Source: Siphonodentalium dalli
Taxonomy: Eukaryota; Mollusca; Scaphopoda; Gadilida; Siphonodentaliidae
Assembly: GCA_032622095.1 (NCBI GenBank)
Contig: CP136066.1
Location: forward strand, 54,836,609-54,900,608
Direction of reading: 5' to 3'
Length of the DNA: 64,000 nucleotides
Below the pieces are notes generated by a model. That model ran no database searches, was not told the DNA's origin, and worked only from the letters and a program-made list of their open reading frames with translations. Of the stretch, positions 50,369 through 62,307 are shown piece by piece. Numbering within the stretch: position 1 is the first letter of the stretch; every line of letters starts with the position of its first letter. Both the position numbers and the translations under genes were made by a program.

Positions 50369-50815
50369 GCTGATGGGGTCATTGTAACAAGGCTCCGATC
50401 ACATTTGTAGCCAGCTTTTTTAATCGATCACAAATGTAGCCAGCTTTTCATATTCAGGCGAGCCTCAATGAACACGGTCAGGTTAATCTAATTTTTCTGA
50501 GTTGATGGATGAACAACAACTTGAATTTAGTTTTGATATTAGTTCATCTAATAACCTGATGTTTCTGATCAATGTCGTTGGAATGCTCGAATTATATTCC
50601 AATATAAGTTGATAAACGAAGTCAGTTTTGGAGCATGACGTCGACATTTTAGTCACGAACGTGATGACATCATATTTCGGGCAATATAAACCATGCACGA
50701 ATTAGAAAAGCTGGCTACGAATGTGATCGCCGGTGAAAAAGCTGGCTACATTTGTGATCCATTTATAAAGCTGGCTACGAATGTGACCGGAGCCTTGTGA
50801 CAATGACCCCATCGG
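50369..50815. mobile_element. MULE-like inverted-repeat element, 447 bp
   Basis: Long inverted ends: GCTGATGGGGTCATTGTAAC continuing to AAGGCTCCGATCACATTTG, and the complement at the right. An exact 10-bp direct duplication CAGTAGTTTG flanks it (50359-50368 and 50816-50825). Long ends plus a 9-10 bp duplication suit Mutator-like elements. AGCTGGCTAC occurs four times inside. No transposase. Confidence 0.75.
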
Positions 50816-50846
50816 CAGTAGTTTGCCCACTGCCTATTTGAAAACA

Positions 50847-50953
50847 TCGAGAGCTTTCCGATGAATGGCAACAAGCCATATTTCCGACTAAATCCTGAAA
50901 AGTTACCCATAATTCTTCCGTGATTAAGGAGTCGATAATTTGGAGCATTAATG
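50847..50953. mobile_element. Half of a family B MITE
   Basis: Right arm only, from GAGAGCTTTCCGATGAATGG to GGAGCATTAATG. It begins 20 bases after the MULE-like element's duplication. Confidence 0.8.
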
Positions 50954-50999
50954 TATACTAGTGGACACAAGCCCATAAACTTTTCATCTAAGTATTAGT

Positions 51000-51330
51000 A
51001 AGCAAGCCTGAAAATAGTTTGTCCCACAGCATGTTATCATCACTAAATTCACCCTCATTCTGCTTGGGCCTCAACTGCAATGGGAGACCTGGGGTCAGAC
51101 TGAAGTTCCCCAGTTGAAGTTGGTGATATTCACCTCAATTATGAATTTATCTTCTGCAAATTAGGGGATATAGAAACTGAACAGAAAGGGGGGTCTAAAA
51201 CAATGTTATTTTGAGACTATACAGTAGGTACTTCCCAGAAGATGAGGCTAAGCATAACAAGATCCCCAGAGGGTGAATTTTGTGATGCTAGCTTGCTATG
51301 TGAGGTAAATTTTCAATCCATCAAAGATAA
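51000..51330. mobile_element. Family D fragment
   Basis: Contains CACTAAATTCACCCTCATTC, a TGGGAGACCTGGGGTCAGAC-type centre and GATCCCCAGAGGGTGAATTT. Ends are incomplete. Confidence 0.6.
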
Positions 51331-51544
51331 TAGAACACATTTTTTTATATCCATCAGATTTTTTTTTTCAGATGGTATATGAATGAAATGATGAAATGAA
51401 GATATGTGAATTTTTTATTTTATTTTTGTGAAAATAGAATGTATCTTAAAATTTATGCCTTGATTACAGAAACAAGGCATCTATGTTTCAAGAAAATCAC
51501 TAACTAACCCAAATCTACAATGTAATTGTACATATAGAAGCCAT

Positions 51545-52008
51545 GTCTGAGTTTAGTGTGCCTGTCATTTGCAGAATGAGGTCCCCAGAGGGTGAATTTA
51601 GTAATGATATCCAACTCCAACATAGCGGGTTATCATCACCAAATTTACCCTCTGGTGACCTCATTCTGCTTAGGCTTCATCTTCTCTGGAAAGTTTCTTT
51701 ATTATCAAAACATTTCAAAAGAAACGTCTTCACATAGATTCTATTTCTTATTTAGTTTAGTTTCTCTTTATCCACAAATTGGTAGATGACACATTGCATA
51801 ATCTAGGTTCCCAATGAGTGTACATCACAATATTCACCATTTGGGAACTTCAATCAGAGTATATGTCTCCCATAGCAGATGAGGCCATACAGAATGAGGT
51901 CTCCAGAGGGTGAATTTGGTGATGCTAACCTACTATGCGGGATAGCATCACTAAATTCACTCTATGGGGACCTCATCCTGCAAATGACAGGCACACTAAA
52001 CCAGGCTT
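51545..52008. mobile_element. Family D long form, best complete copy
   Basis: Left TGAGTTTAGTGTGCCTGTC and right GACAGGCACACTAAACCAGG are inverted. Each end is itself a palindrome with GGTGAATTTAGTAATGAT-like arms, and an about 230-bp unique centre (TCATCTTCTCTGG to CTCCCATAGCAGATGAGGCC) separates them. Useful as the reference for the disrupted copies. Confidence 0.75.
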
Positions 52009-52029
52009 GTACAAGATATTTAAGAAAGA

Positions 52030-52184
52030 GGGACCAAAGATGTTAGGAATTACACCTTTAGCAAGAGAGTTGTGGACCCATGGAATAATCTGCCAGAAAA
52101 TAAGGAGATGTACATAAGTACAGCGACACGTTAAACCAGTTCAAGAATGGGTTTAATGACTACTGGCATGAACAAGATGTATAA
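52030..52184 (+). pseudogene. LINE reverse-transcriptase C-terminal tail, frameshifted
   Basis: From 52039 one frame reads DVRNYTFSKRVVDPWNNLPE and on to a stop at 52132. A second frame from 52131 continues LNQFKNGFNDYWHEQDV to TAA 52182-52184. This is the characteristic end of Jockey/CR1-type non-LTR polymerases (R-V-x-D-x-W-N-x-L-P followed by a F-K-x-x-x-D-x-x-W). One frameshift; no polymerase domain upstream. Confidence 0.8.
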
Positions 52185-55100
52185 GCCAAAACTCAGATTG
52201 ACTGGTTCACAAGTGAATAGACTATTGCTAGACTATGTAAAAATACTACTGAGTTCAGTGAGGAATTCAACAATTTAGAGGTGGATACAGTGGCACAAGA
52301 CATCCAGTGTCCACTAACAGCATAAGGTATAAGGCACATATACATGACTGCTAAGATTTAGAATTTTAGACTCTTTATGGAGCACCTATTGTGTCATATC
52401 ATGTTTTATAATAGGTCGATGCCTTTCACAACTTCTGAATCAAACACCCCTGTTCCCTTCTCTAATAATAAAAAGACTATAAATTTTGTATTCTTTGTAT
52501 GTTTTAACTATGGAGACAACTTATCGGTGGGGACAAAAGTGAATCAATGGCAATCATACTAAACTAATTTTGATCACAAAATACTGTCCAATATCCAGGA
52601 ACAATTGGGATAGTTCTATAAACTTAATTGTCACTATAAATATCACTCACTATAATAATACCAATTAGAAACTATGGGTGAGATTAAAGAATCGTCCAGT
52701 GAATAATCCACCTTATTTTTTTTTAGTTTTCAGATGATAAAACTTAAAAATATTATTCACAAAAGTCTTAATGTAGTTGATGTCTTTTTTTTACACTCTC
52801 AGTACTCCAAATGCACTGTATTAAACCAATATTCGAGTCAGGGATATGGCGACAATGTGGGGGGGGGGATTCTCACCCCAACTTTGGTAAAACAAAATTT
52901 CAACAGTTGGGACATTTTCAGACCAAAAATAGACTGAGATAGTTTAATTTTCCAACCAATATTTGGTGTAAAACATAGCCATATTTGAATATTTTCCTCC
53001 CTTCTTGCAGCCAACAAGTTTTGACTGAGTTGATCATCATTTAGAAATGTTGGGATTTGCTGACACTATAGTGACAGTTGAACAATTGAGATATCAGTTG
53101 GAAATATGGGAATTGCTAACTCATATAACCGGATTCCGAAGGGGCACAGTTGAAAATTAGAAGTAGGGCACAACAACAAAGACCTTTATAAATTTTTTTG
53201 GGAAGTTGTCGCTAATGTCATGCAGACACAGGTGATGACGAAAGCCAGACATCTCTCTAACGCGCCATTAGTGCAAGTGCTCTGATTATAAAATAAAGAC
53301 TATATAAGTCATATATTTCACAAGAATTGTGTTTAATTTGTGACAGAAGCGTGGCGCATAGTTATCGACATATAATGATAGAACAAAACAAGCCGCAAGT
53401 GACCGCTTCCATAGTGGATAGTATAATTCTAAATTCCCGCGGTTGTAATCACGTGACTGAGTCATAAGAGGACGGAGGCGTTCCCGCATGACCAACAAAG
53501 AACGACATGAGAAGTCTCAATAAAACTTGAAAATCCAACGATTCTGGGGTGAAACTGAAAATTTTGAAGGTGAAATAATCTCACCTGCTCACCCATAGTC
53601 GATTGGATTCCAGATATGCAGGCTCATTGTCAAGGAATGACTTATATAGGTGGCCATATCAGAACTAGGCCATTGCGATGCCGGATTTTCTACAAAGTTC
53701 ATCTTTCGAAGAAATGTGAACATTTTCATCACCAAACACATATGAATTCACAATCTGTGATGGTTCCGTGAGCTGATCCCACAACAGAATATGTCGCGGT
53801 GTCACGAATTTGTGGATAATTTAACATCTAAATGATTCAATTTCACCCGATTCAAGATGGCGGCGTGTTTACCACCTGGGCACCAGCTCATCCACTGTTG
53901 TACTGCATGAATGGAATGTAGCGGCCGTACAACACGGGCGTGAGCTTCCGATACACAACCATTACTAAATGCGTTTGACATGCTCATATAGTGAAGTCTT
54001 TACAGCCATGCATAGGGTATAAGGGAGTGTATATATGCTTGGCAAACATGAAAATGTATATACGCTTGAGGAAAAGTGTTGGTTAATCTGAGTTGAATGG
54101 ACATTGCGTGGACGTTATGCGATGTATCCACCTGCATGAGGCGCTATGCATAGATTATTCCACCAGTCATCGCCGATGTGTATACGCCATGTTCGACGAA
54201 TGACAGTTTTCTGTTTGTCGACAAAGTATGCACGCGCTTTTGATACGGCAGGTTCTCCATGCAATTTCTCGACAGTTGCTAAATGTCACACAAAAAAGTT
54301 TTAACCCATCAGCGTTATAACATTTAGAAGAATGCGAGGTTCCGCTTGAGCTGCCACACGGATGAGGGGGCAGTATACATCCACGCCAGATTTCACTGCG
54401 AATATTGATTAGAAGATTTCCCCCATCAACGTATATCTGTTTTAGCTAATGCTAGCAATACACGCATGCATGTCATCGTCTGCTCAGAATGTGGCTTTAG
54501 TTATTTCTGTTAATTCAATTGGCATGCAGTAGTTTGTTAACCACAACACGTATAAATATGCTTGATACAAGCTTGCTTGTTATTTAATATAGGTGATATA
54601 CTGAAGCGATTCGATTCGGAAAGACTGCGGATGATATATTAAGTCACATATAGGTATATATATAGGTGGCAATCGTGCACACTGGGCGATCAGAATTATG
54701 AACGTATTAGGGACTTGCGACGGACATAATTAAATAACCGAGAGAATTTCAGTTGGGCAAAAGTCGAATGTGGTATTTTTATTTATCGGGTTTTCGAATT
54801 CATGTATATATATAGTATTGCACACAAAAAAACCTATTGTATATATACTAGAAGTCATGGCACATGGCAACGAAAACTACTTAGTATTTTGCCCAGCGCG
54901 AAAGTTAAATGAAATAAATCTGCGTGCAGAATGGCGGACAACATCGTTAATTTGTTTCTACCTTCAAGGTAACTCAGGCATTGAATGGGGGTCACAGGGG
55001 ACAGGATGTAACGTGGAGGCGTAAATTATCGCTATTCGGTAATTTGAATTGGGGTCTAAATGCTAGCTCTTCGGTGTATTGTTTCCGCACAGTGCAGGTT

Positions 55101-55497
55101 CAAGCCACACTGTATTATTGATGGATATCGAAGTGGCATAAGTATGACCCTGTTACACCTCGACGCCAGAAAGGATACAGCTGCGGACAAAACACACTGT
55201 TAATACAATGAGGCGTTAATTGAACAAAACAATTGCTTGAGCGGGCAGGGACGGTGTGTGTGTGGGGGGGGGGGTTGCCTGCACGCACTTGCCTTCCTAT
55301 AATTGGAGCTTTAAAGAAGCTTGATATATTCGGCAATCATTTGTAAAAATATGGTCTCAAATGTTCTGGGTTCTGGTGGGGGTGGGTTCTGGAATATTTT
55401 TAAAGGATTGTTTCAGATTATTTAGCAAATATGTGGCACTTACAGATGTAGTGATCACTACAAATCCAAGAACGTAATGTATACAGGGATGTGGCTA
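52185..55497. other. Gene-free, comparatively repeat-poor stretch
   Basis: No coding exon or RNA gene is recognised. The + strand at 53854-53864 reads AAGATGGCGGC, the classic YY1 promoter motif, but the ATG opens only a 17-codon frame. Short G-runs at 52859-52868 and 55264-55273. Confidence 0.4.
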
Positions 55498-56330
55498 GTG
55501 GGGGGGGGGGTGTCTCACCCCCCAGCAGAGAGCTATATTTTCAATAGTTGGAAATTTCATACCTGCCACAACGAAATTTCACACCAACAATAGGTTGAAA
55601 ATGTTCTTGTAGTTTGATTATAAAACAATTTATTGGGGGAATTTATTGTTTTTCGACCAATATTTGCATATGTTCCTATTTTTGGTCAAAATTTTTGACA
55701 GAAATGGTCATCAGTTGGAAATTTTCCAACCTTAGGGGGGTGACAGGTTGGAAATTTCCAACACTTGGAAAGCTTGTGTCCTGGTCTCTCCCCCGTGGCC
55801 AGTCAAAAACTTCTAGTTAATTTAAGAAAACAATATTGTCATACAATTGGTCAACATTGTCATTGGAATTGTCATCAGTTGGAAAATTTCCAACCTAAGT
55901 GGGGGTGTAGGGTTTGAAATTTCGAACAGTAGGAAGGCTTGAGGCTAGTCTAGATGTTAGGATTTTGCGATTTTCTTGTTCAGATTTCAAAATTTTCGTA
56001 CACCGGGCCGAACCATGGTCGGCCCGGTGTGTCATTGCCCCATTCACATGGCCAATACAAAACTGCTAATTAGTTTAGCAAAACAATATTTTGCTACATT
56101 TGGTCAAACTTGTAGACATAAATGGTCATCAGTTGAAGAATTTTCCAACCTGAGGGGGAGTATGAGGTTTGAAATTTCCAACACTACGAAAGCTTCAGTT
56201 GAGGCCAGTCTTGATGCTAGGATTTGCGATTTTCTTGTATAGTTTTCAAAATTTTCTCACACCGGGCCGAACAACCATGGTCGGCCCGGTGTTTCCTGGT
56301 CTGTTGTCGGTAGCTGTGTGCATTTGTCTG
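55498..56330. repeat. Two to three degenerate units of about 265 bp
   Basis: Units share CATCAGTTGGAAAATTTTCC, a GTATGAGGTTTGAAATTTCC-type stretch and GGATTT..GATTTTCTTGT, and each of the last two carries a palindrome CACCGGGCCGA..CCATGGTCGGCCCGGTG (about 55999-56031 and 56261-56293). Confidence 0.7.
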
Positions 56331-56430
56331 GAATTAGATCACTAGTTGTTAAAATATCTTAATGTTCTCATACTGGGAAAATAGAAGCATGGCTTATGAA
56401 TATATAGGAAATTAGGCCTGAGCATGAGGT

Positions 56431-56640
56431 ACAAGGGGGGGGGGGGGGGGGGGGGTGCAAATGGAAATATGCAAAAAGTTGTGTTGGTACAATTCCGACT
56501 CAAGGGAGGGGGGGGGTGCAAATGGAATTATGCAAAAAGTTGTCGGTGTTATTCCGACTCAAGGGGGGGGGGGTGCAAATGGAATTATGAAAAAAAGTTG
56601 TGTTGGTGTGATTCCGACTCAAGGGGGGGGGGGTGCAGTT
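56431..56640. repeat. G-run tandem repeat, about 55-60 bp units, four units
   Basis: Each unit is a G-run of 8-21 bases followed by TGCAAATGGAATTATGCAAA, AAGTTGTGTTGGTG and ATTCCGACTCAAGG. The first G-run is 56435-56455. The repeats create spurious glycine-rich open frames. Confidence 0.85.
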
Positions 56641-56849
56641 GGAAATTCCCAAGGTGGACACCCCCCCAGCGGAGACCCTCTAGCCACATCCCTGAATGTA
56701 TAGTTGTACTTGTATGGACAATGTGGACATACATGTATGTGTTACCACCTAGGATTTTTATGGGGGGTTCAGTAAGATTTAAAAAAATAGTCTGATATAC
56801 AATGCAAATAGTGTAAGTTTATTTAATTTTAACTTTAAAATAATGAAAG

Positions 56850-57660
56850 TGTCAATGACACTGTAGCTCAACTTGGGAAGGAGTAATTTTTTTATTAATT
56901 ATTTAGAGATCCAGTCTGAGGCATGTGGTCTGTAGGGTGCCCCAAAGGATTTAGTCGTATAACAGAGAGTAAATTCCAAGATGGCCGCTGGTGGCCATGT
57001 GTTTCAACAAATTTCATTCAAAATAGGAGGCTCCCATCTAGAGGTCACCCCAAAATCCATATGAAGTTTGGTGATGATCGGATGAGGGATGTGGTCTGTA
57101 GGGTGTGCCAAAAGATTTAGTCATGCAAAGAGTAAAATCCAAGATGGCTGCCAGTGGCCATGTTTTTCATTGAAAATCGTTCAAAGCGATAGCTCCCATC
57201 TACAGGTAAATCACAATCCAGAAAAATTTAAGAATGATCCGGCCATAAATACGTGCTGTGTAGGACAGTAGCTAGGCTGTGCCGATGGATTCAAATTTGA
57301 AATCCAAGATGGCTGCTGGTGGCCATGTTTTTCATCGAAAATCGTTCAAAGCGATAGCTCCGATCTACAGTTAAATCACAATCCAGAAAAATTTAAGAAT
57401 GATCCGGCCATAAATACGTGCTGTGTAGGACAGTAGCTAGGCTGTGCCGATGGATTCAAATTTGAAATCCAAGATGGCTGCTGGTGGCCATGTTTTTCAT
57501 CGAAATTCGATAGCTCCCATCTATAGGTCACCCTGAAGCTACATATGAAGTTTTGTGAAGATCTGATGAGGGATGTGGCCTGTAGGACGTGCCGAAGGAA
57601 ATTGTTGATGGATGGATGGACGGACGGGCGCCTGCCAACCTATGGAAATAGCTCAACTTT
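56850..57660. repeat. Repeat R1, inverted block
   Basis: The R1 landmarks appear as complements: AAATCCAAGATGGCTGC, TGGCCATGTTTTTCAT, TAGCTCCCATCTA..GGTCACC, ATATGAAGTTTGGTGATGAT and GGGATGTGGTCTGTAGGGTG. Bases 57251-57415 and 57416-57580 are a recent 165-bp duplication inside the block. Confidence 0.85.
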
Positions 57661-57975
57661 GTGCTAAAAATGCTATAAGCTAATAAGGTGGCACTCACAT
57701 CTGACAAGGAATTAGAAAATAATGGCAAAATGTATTTTTCTTAAAAAAAATGGCAATCCATTAGCATGGGCTACAGGCTATACTGTTTGTCTGATCATCA
57801 TGAAATTTTTCATTTATGTTAATATTGACATTCCAATGTGTTTTAAGCCAAACTCATTGCAAAAACAGTCAAAAAAGACTTGCAGTAAAAAAAAATTGGA
57901 GTTGCGGAAATTTTTTTTGTTGGTCCCATCGACCACCCACCCACCCCTGCATACGTGGCCGGAAAAAATCCCCCC

Positions 57976-58020
57976 GACTAAATGCTGTGGTTAAAGTGTC
58001 GATTACTTAGGGCATTACTG
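57976..58020. mobile_element. Family B MITE terminal fragment
   Basis: Only the last about 45 bp of the right end: GCTGTGGTTAAAGTGTCGAT to GGCATTACTG, followed by TA. Confidence 0.75.
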
Positions 58021-58319
58021 TATTTTACAGACTAAATAACATGATTTTGGAGGGCATTATGGTGTCTCAAGGGGTTTCCACGCATAGCCTGTCTCCAAAA
58101 TTTCCTGACCTTCAAAAATATGATCAAAGTAATCTTTACATAATAATTAATATGCATGATGTGGTCTTCATATAGCATAGATTCCTTCAGGTGGTGTAGT
58201 ACCTGTAGCGTAACAATGAATTATAAGTAGTTTTCTGTGTAGGTCCATCTAAACTTTCCTCATCCAGAGAGAGGTTATCCTAAACATGCCAATTAATTTT
58301 CAAAACAATTCTCCAATAA

Positions 58320-58540
58320 ATGCGGGCTGCAGGTCATGCTGATGGATTCAAATTTGAAATCCAAGATGGCTGCTGGTGGCCATGTGTATTTTGTTTTGTT
58401 TTTATACAAATTTTGCAATGGATGATTGCAATCTAAGAGGTCACCCCGATGATCCCATGATGAATTTGGTGATGATTGGATGAAGGATGTGGCCTGTAGG
58501 CTACGCCGAAGGATTTAGTCATGCAAAGAGTAGAATCCAA
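58320..58540. repeat. Repeat R1, inverted, about one unit
   Basis: TGCGGGCTGCAGG, ATTCAAATTTGAAATCCAAG, GATGGCTGCTGGTGGCCATG and GGATGTGGCCTGTAGG in R1 reverse order. Confidence 0.75.
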
Positions 58541-59721
58541 GATTCGATGCCAGAAGGGAGATTTCTATCTGAAATGTTATTAGAGGAAGGTTATGAAGTA
58601 AAATGTCTGCTTGTTGCATCAGGAGCATTGGTATGGGTGCTTTTGTCTGGTCGCTTTTGTTGTAGATTTGCAAGATTGTAGCATTGCATGCTCTTTTGTT
58701 CTGTTGATACCACTATATCCCCCAGGTGTTAGCGACCTGTTGTCCCAAAAACTTGATACCTCTACAGTTAAGCACAGAACAAATGCTACAGCTTTATCAA
58801 AACAAACTTTCTAATGGCCAATTTATTGGCCAAATTGTGAAAGATTTGATTGCACTAACTGTTAACAGCATAATACGATAGCCCACATTTATTGAACACT
58901 CCATGAAACAAACCTGGGCCAAAATTAGCCATGAAACATTCTAATTTCACTTTGAAAACTCGTGAAGAGAATTTTTCTACACAAAGCAAATTCTGCAATC
59001 AGACATAAGCTCACAACACATCTTACCATGAGTTGCGCTAAAATAGACCTTTAATAAGTATACTTTATAACTAGGGTGAGATAATTCGTTCAGTAAAGAA
59101 AGGTTTAATACAAGTTACATGTTATATCATGCGTGAATCTCTACTCTGGCTAATGCCCATAGACCATATTCAATCAATACAAAACCTTGGAAGATTTTGA
59201 AGTTTTGACGGGGAACCTTGTAAAGTTGACAAAATAATGTGGGGAATATATTTCTTAGTTATTATCTGTTCCTTAATAATGTTATTCACTGAAAGTGAAG
59301 GTCCTAACTCAAAAAACTCAAAATCGATTTAAGTGACTTTGTGAGCATTATTCTTTGCGTCGCTTATAATTATGGAATTTCTCATGGGTAATTAATTCAA
59401 TGTTTATTGCGATATCAGCTCAGAAAAGTCACAGTAAAGCATGCAATTTTGAGTTGGGACCTCTACAGTCAAGTACATTATTAAGGAACAGATAATAACT
59501 AAGAAACGTATTCCCCATGTTACTGTTTCGACTTTATTATGTTCCCTGTCAAAACTTCAAAAAGTTCCAAGGTTTTGTACTGGTGGAATATGATCTCTAC
59601 TGGTGTTAGCCAGAGTAGAGATTCATGACATGATCTACTTACATGCAAGACTTGCAAGTCACTGTGTAAGTCAAAACTTGTATGCAATCGTCGAAACAGC
59701 AGTTTTAAAGGAGATCAAATA
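58541..59721. other. Gene-free; worn fold-back at 59210-59620
   Basis: No gene is recognised. Text around 59217-59290 (GGGGAATATATTTCTTAGTT) returns inverted near 59480-59520 (ATAACTAAGAAACGTATTCC), so this is a decayed palindromic element, also represented at 171-400. Confidence 0.55.
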
Positions 59722-59727
59722 GAAATG

Positions 59728-60823
59728 TATGGGAAGCCAAATTGACATTTAACAAGCAGTCGCAGACAGCGGTATCCCCCGCCGAAATGTGCAGTTGGGG
59801 AAGTGCATTCTCAATGATGTTTGCGTTCTCCGCCGAAATGTGCAGTTGGGGAAGTGCATTCTCAACAAAAGGTGGGATTTTGTCAAAAAGCCTGGCTTGT
59901 GAACTCATTTTAGAACTGATATTTGTGGAATTTAGCCATGTGACGTCGTCCATTTGCGCTAAAAATAATAAACAAAGTCCAATAACTCTGCTGAAAATAT
60001 CCGGCCGGACCTGGTTTGCAAACTCGTTCTAAATACTGGTCATGTGAACTCATATACCAATAATCTTTGAAATCCGTTGACATTTGTGGAAATGAGCCCT
60101 GTGACGTCGTATATTTGCTATTTGGTAAATTCGACAAAAATAATAAACAAAGTCTAATAACTCCAGTAAAAATAACTGGCCGGATCTTGCTTGCGAACTC
60201 ATTCTAGGTAATGGTCAGGTGAACTCATATACCAAATATCTTTAAAATGCGTTGACATTTGTTAAAGTTATGACTCTTACAAATTTGGGACGGACGGACG
60301 GTACGACAGACGGAAGCCATTCCTATATTGGCGGGGGATAATAAATAATTGAGCTTAAGTGAAATAAGGAATCTTCTTATTGCATTTAAGCACAATTAGC
60401 TCTTATTGCACTTATGCTTATGCGCAATAGGCCACAATACATAAACTACGTTATTCAAATGGTATTGTCCATAGTGAGATGGGTGGAATTTATTGGTGAG
60501 GTGACCTGGTGACTGTCCACATGTAGGCCTATTTGGATTCTACTATTTGCAGAGGTGTGATCTTATGAGGAGGATATTAATTACGCTTAAGCGCAACAAG
60601 GATGTAATTGCGCTTAAGCGCAATAAGGAATCCCTAATTGCGCTTAAATTTAATAAGGGAAAATTTAATTGAGCTTAAGCACAGTTAGAGAAGATCTTAT
60701 TGCGCTTTAGTCGTATTGCGCTAAGCGAAATAAGAAATATTCTTATTGCACTTAAGCACAATTAGAGATTCCTTATTGTGCTTAAGCTCAATTATTTATT
60801 AAATGTCAATTTGGCTTCCCATA
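59728..60823. mobile_element. Inverted-repeat DNA element, 1.1 kb
   Basis: Ends TATGGGAAGCCAAATTGAC(ATTT) and its exact complement; flanked by GAAATG at 59722-59727 and 60824-60829. The border can also be read as an 8-bp TAGAAATG duplication, which would suit hAT, so the superfamily is open. Inside, two units share GACGTCGT, AATAATAAACAAAGTC and CCGGCCGGA-type text; 60350-60790 is filled with variants of GCGCTTAAGCGCAATAAG. No coding frame. Confidence 0.75.
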
Positions 60824-60894
60824 GAAATGAAGAATACTCTTGATGAAAGTAGTTATTTTTACGAATATTAATCTAAATTTTTACAACACACATT

Positions 60895-61140
60895 GTTATT
60901 CTTATATATTAATTAAATGCAATGAGTCTCGATGGCGAAATCATTTGCGTTAGTTTATCGCCCATTGTTGCATCCCGAATCGAGATGTAAATATTTACAA
61001 TTGAGTGTAGTTCAGACGATGTTTTCTATGGAGTGGTATGGTTGATTTCTTTGAGATTTTCGGCGATGTTAGTATAATGATACATTCCCCCAGTGCGAAC
61101 TATTTATCAGTTTCATGCACCCGAACAAGTCCATAATGTC
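60895..61140. mobile_element. Half copy of the 25444-26075 fold-back element
   Basis: Shares AATGAGTCTCGATGGCGAAA, AATCGAGATGTAAATATTTAC and GGAGTGGTATGGTTGATTTC with 25450-25620 in the same order, then GCACCCGAACAAGTCCATAA. Confidence 0.75.
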
Positions 61141-61303
61141 TTTAAATGATGAAAACACAGAAAAACATGCTCTTAAATAATTTATTTAAAAAACCTAAAA
61201 CAAACACAAAACTATTGTAAGACTAGACTATATACATCAGTTAACAAATCGTTGAGTCCATCGGTGTGGAATCTCAGATAAGGTGCATTCAACAAGCGTT
61301 GTA

Positions 61304-61516
61304 CAGTAATGCCCTAAATAATCGACCCCTTAACCACAGCAGAATTATGGGTAACTTTTCAGGATTTAGTCGGAAATATGGCTTGTTGCTGCTCATTGGA
61401 AAGCTCTCACTGAGAGCTATCCGATGAATAGCAACAAGCCATATTTCCGACTAAATCCTGAAAAGTTACCCATAATTCTGCTGTGGTTAAGGAGTCGATT
61501 ATTTAGGGCATTAATG
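61304..61516. mobile_element. Family B TA-flanked MITE
   Basis: Complete palindrome, ends CAGTAATGCCCTAAATAATC and complement (one base change, CATTAATG at the right end). Confidence 0.85.
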
Positions 61517-62094
61517 TAGATGTCTCCTATCTTTATATGCCTTCGAAAGAGCAGGGCAAATGTGGAACAAGTATTCCATATTCAGATTGGAAGCCTCAAT
61601 ATATCTAGGTCTATAATAAAACTATTTATCAACTGTTTACATAAGTCCTCTCTTACCATTCATCCAAAAGATAATGATATGTTCACAGTATAAATATCTT
61701 GATACCATTTCTAGTTTAAAGATGGTCTATCTCTTATGAGCCTCATTTACATGTACATCAACAGCATAAATTTTATCAATCTCGATTTCAAGACTACAAA
61801 TTGCTGTTTTGGTGAATAAAATACAGATAAAACTGAAGACTTTATATTATATTTGTCTATAAAGTCATAATAAAGTCTATTTTGATCGTAAGATTGTAGT
61901 AAATCTGTAGTTGAAATGCAAATTAGAGTTGTCCTTCTTAGTATGATCTGAACATTTTCGGGTAGATTTCTGTTCTAAAAAAATATCCCATAAAACTGTT
62001 CCGCAGATGTGATGAGAAATTCTAAATAAAATTAATATTAATTGATAGAAACTTTTCTGGACAGGTGTCCTCATTTCGTATCTATTATTATATA
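61517..62094. other. Gene-free spacer
   Basis: No coding exon, RNA gene or shared repeat recognised. Confidence 0.4.
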
Positions 62095-62307
62095 CAGTAA
62101 TGCTCTAAATAAACGACTCCTTAACCACAGCAGAATTATGGGTAATTTTTCAGGATTTTGTCGGAAATATGGCTTGTTGCCATTCATCGGAAAGCTCTTG
62201 GCGAGAGCTTTCCAATGAATGGCAACAAGCCATATTTTCGACTAAATCCTGAAAAATTACCCATAATTCTGCTGTGGTTAAGGAGTCGATTACTTAGAGC
62301 ATTACTG
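62095..62307. mobile_element. Family B TA-flanked MITE
   Basis: Complete palindrome, with TATA before CAGTAATGCTCTAAATAAAC and TA after CATTACTG. It contributes the first half of an open frame at 62158-62616 that is therefore not trusted. Confidence 0.85.

Noticed and set aside
55089-55099. tRNA B-box-like GGTTCAAGCC
   Set aside because: No A box at the right distance and no cloverleaf could be drawn. No tRNA or rRNA gene was found by eye in the window.
56424-56795. Glycine-rich open frames
   Set aside because: They are translations of the G-run tandem repeat at 56431-56640.
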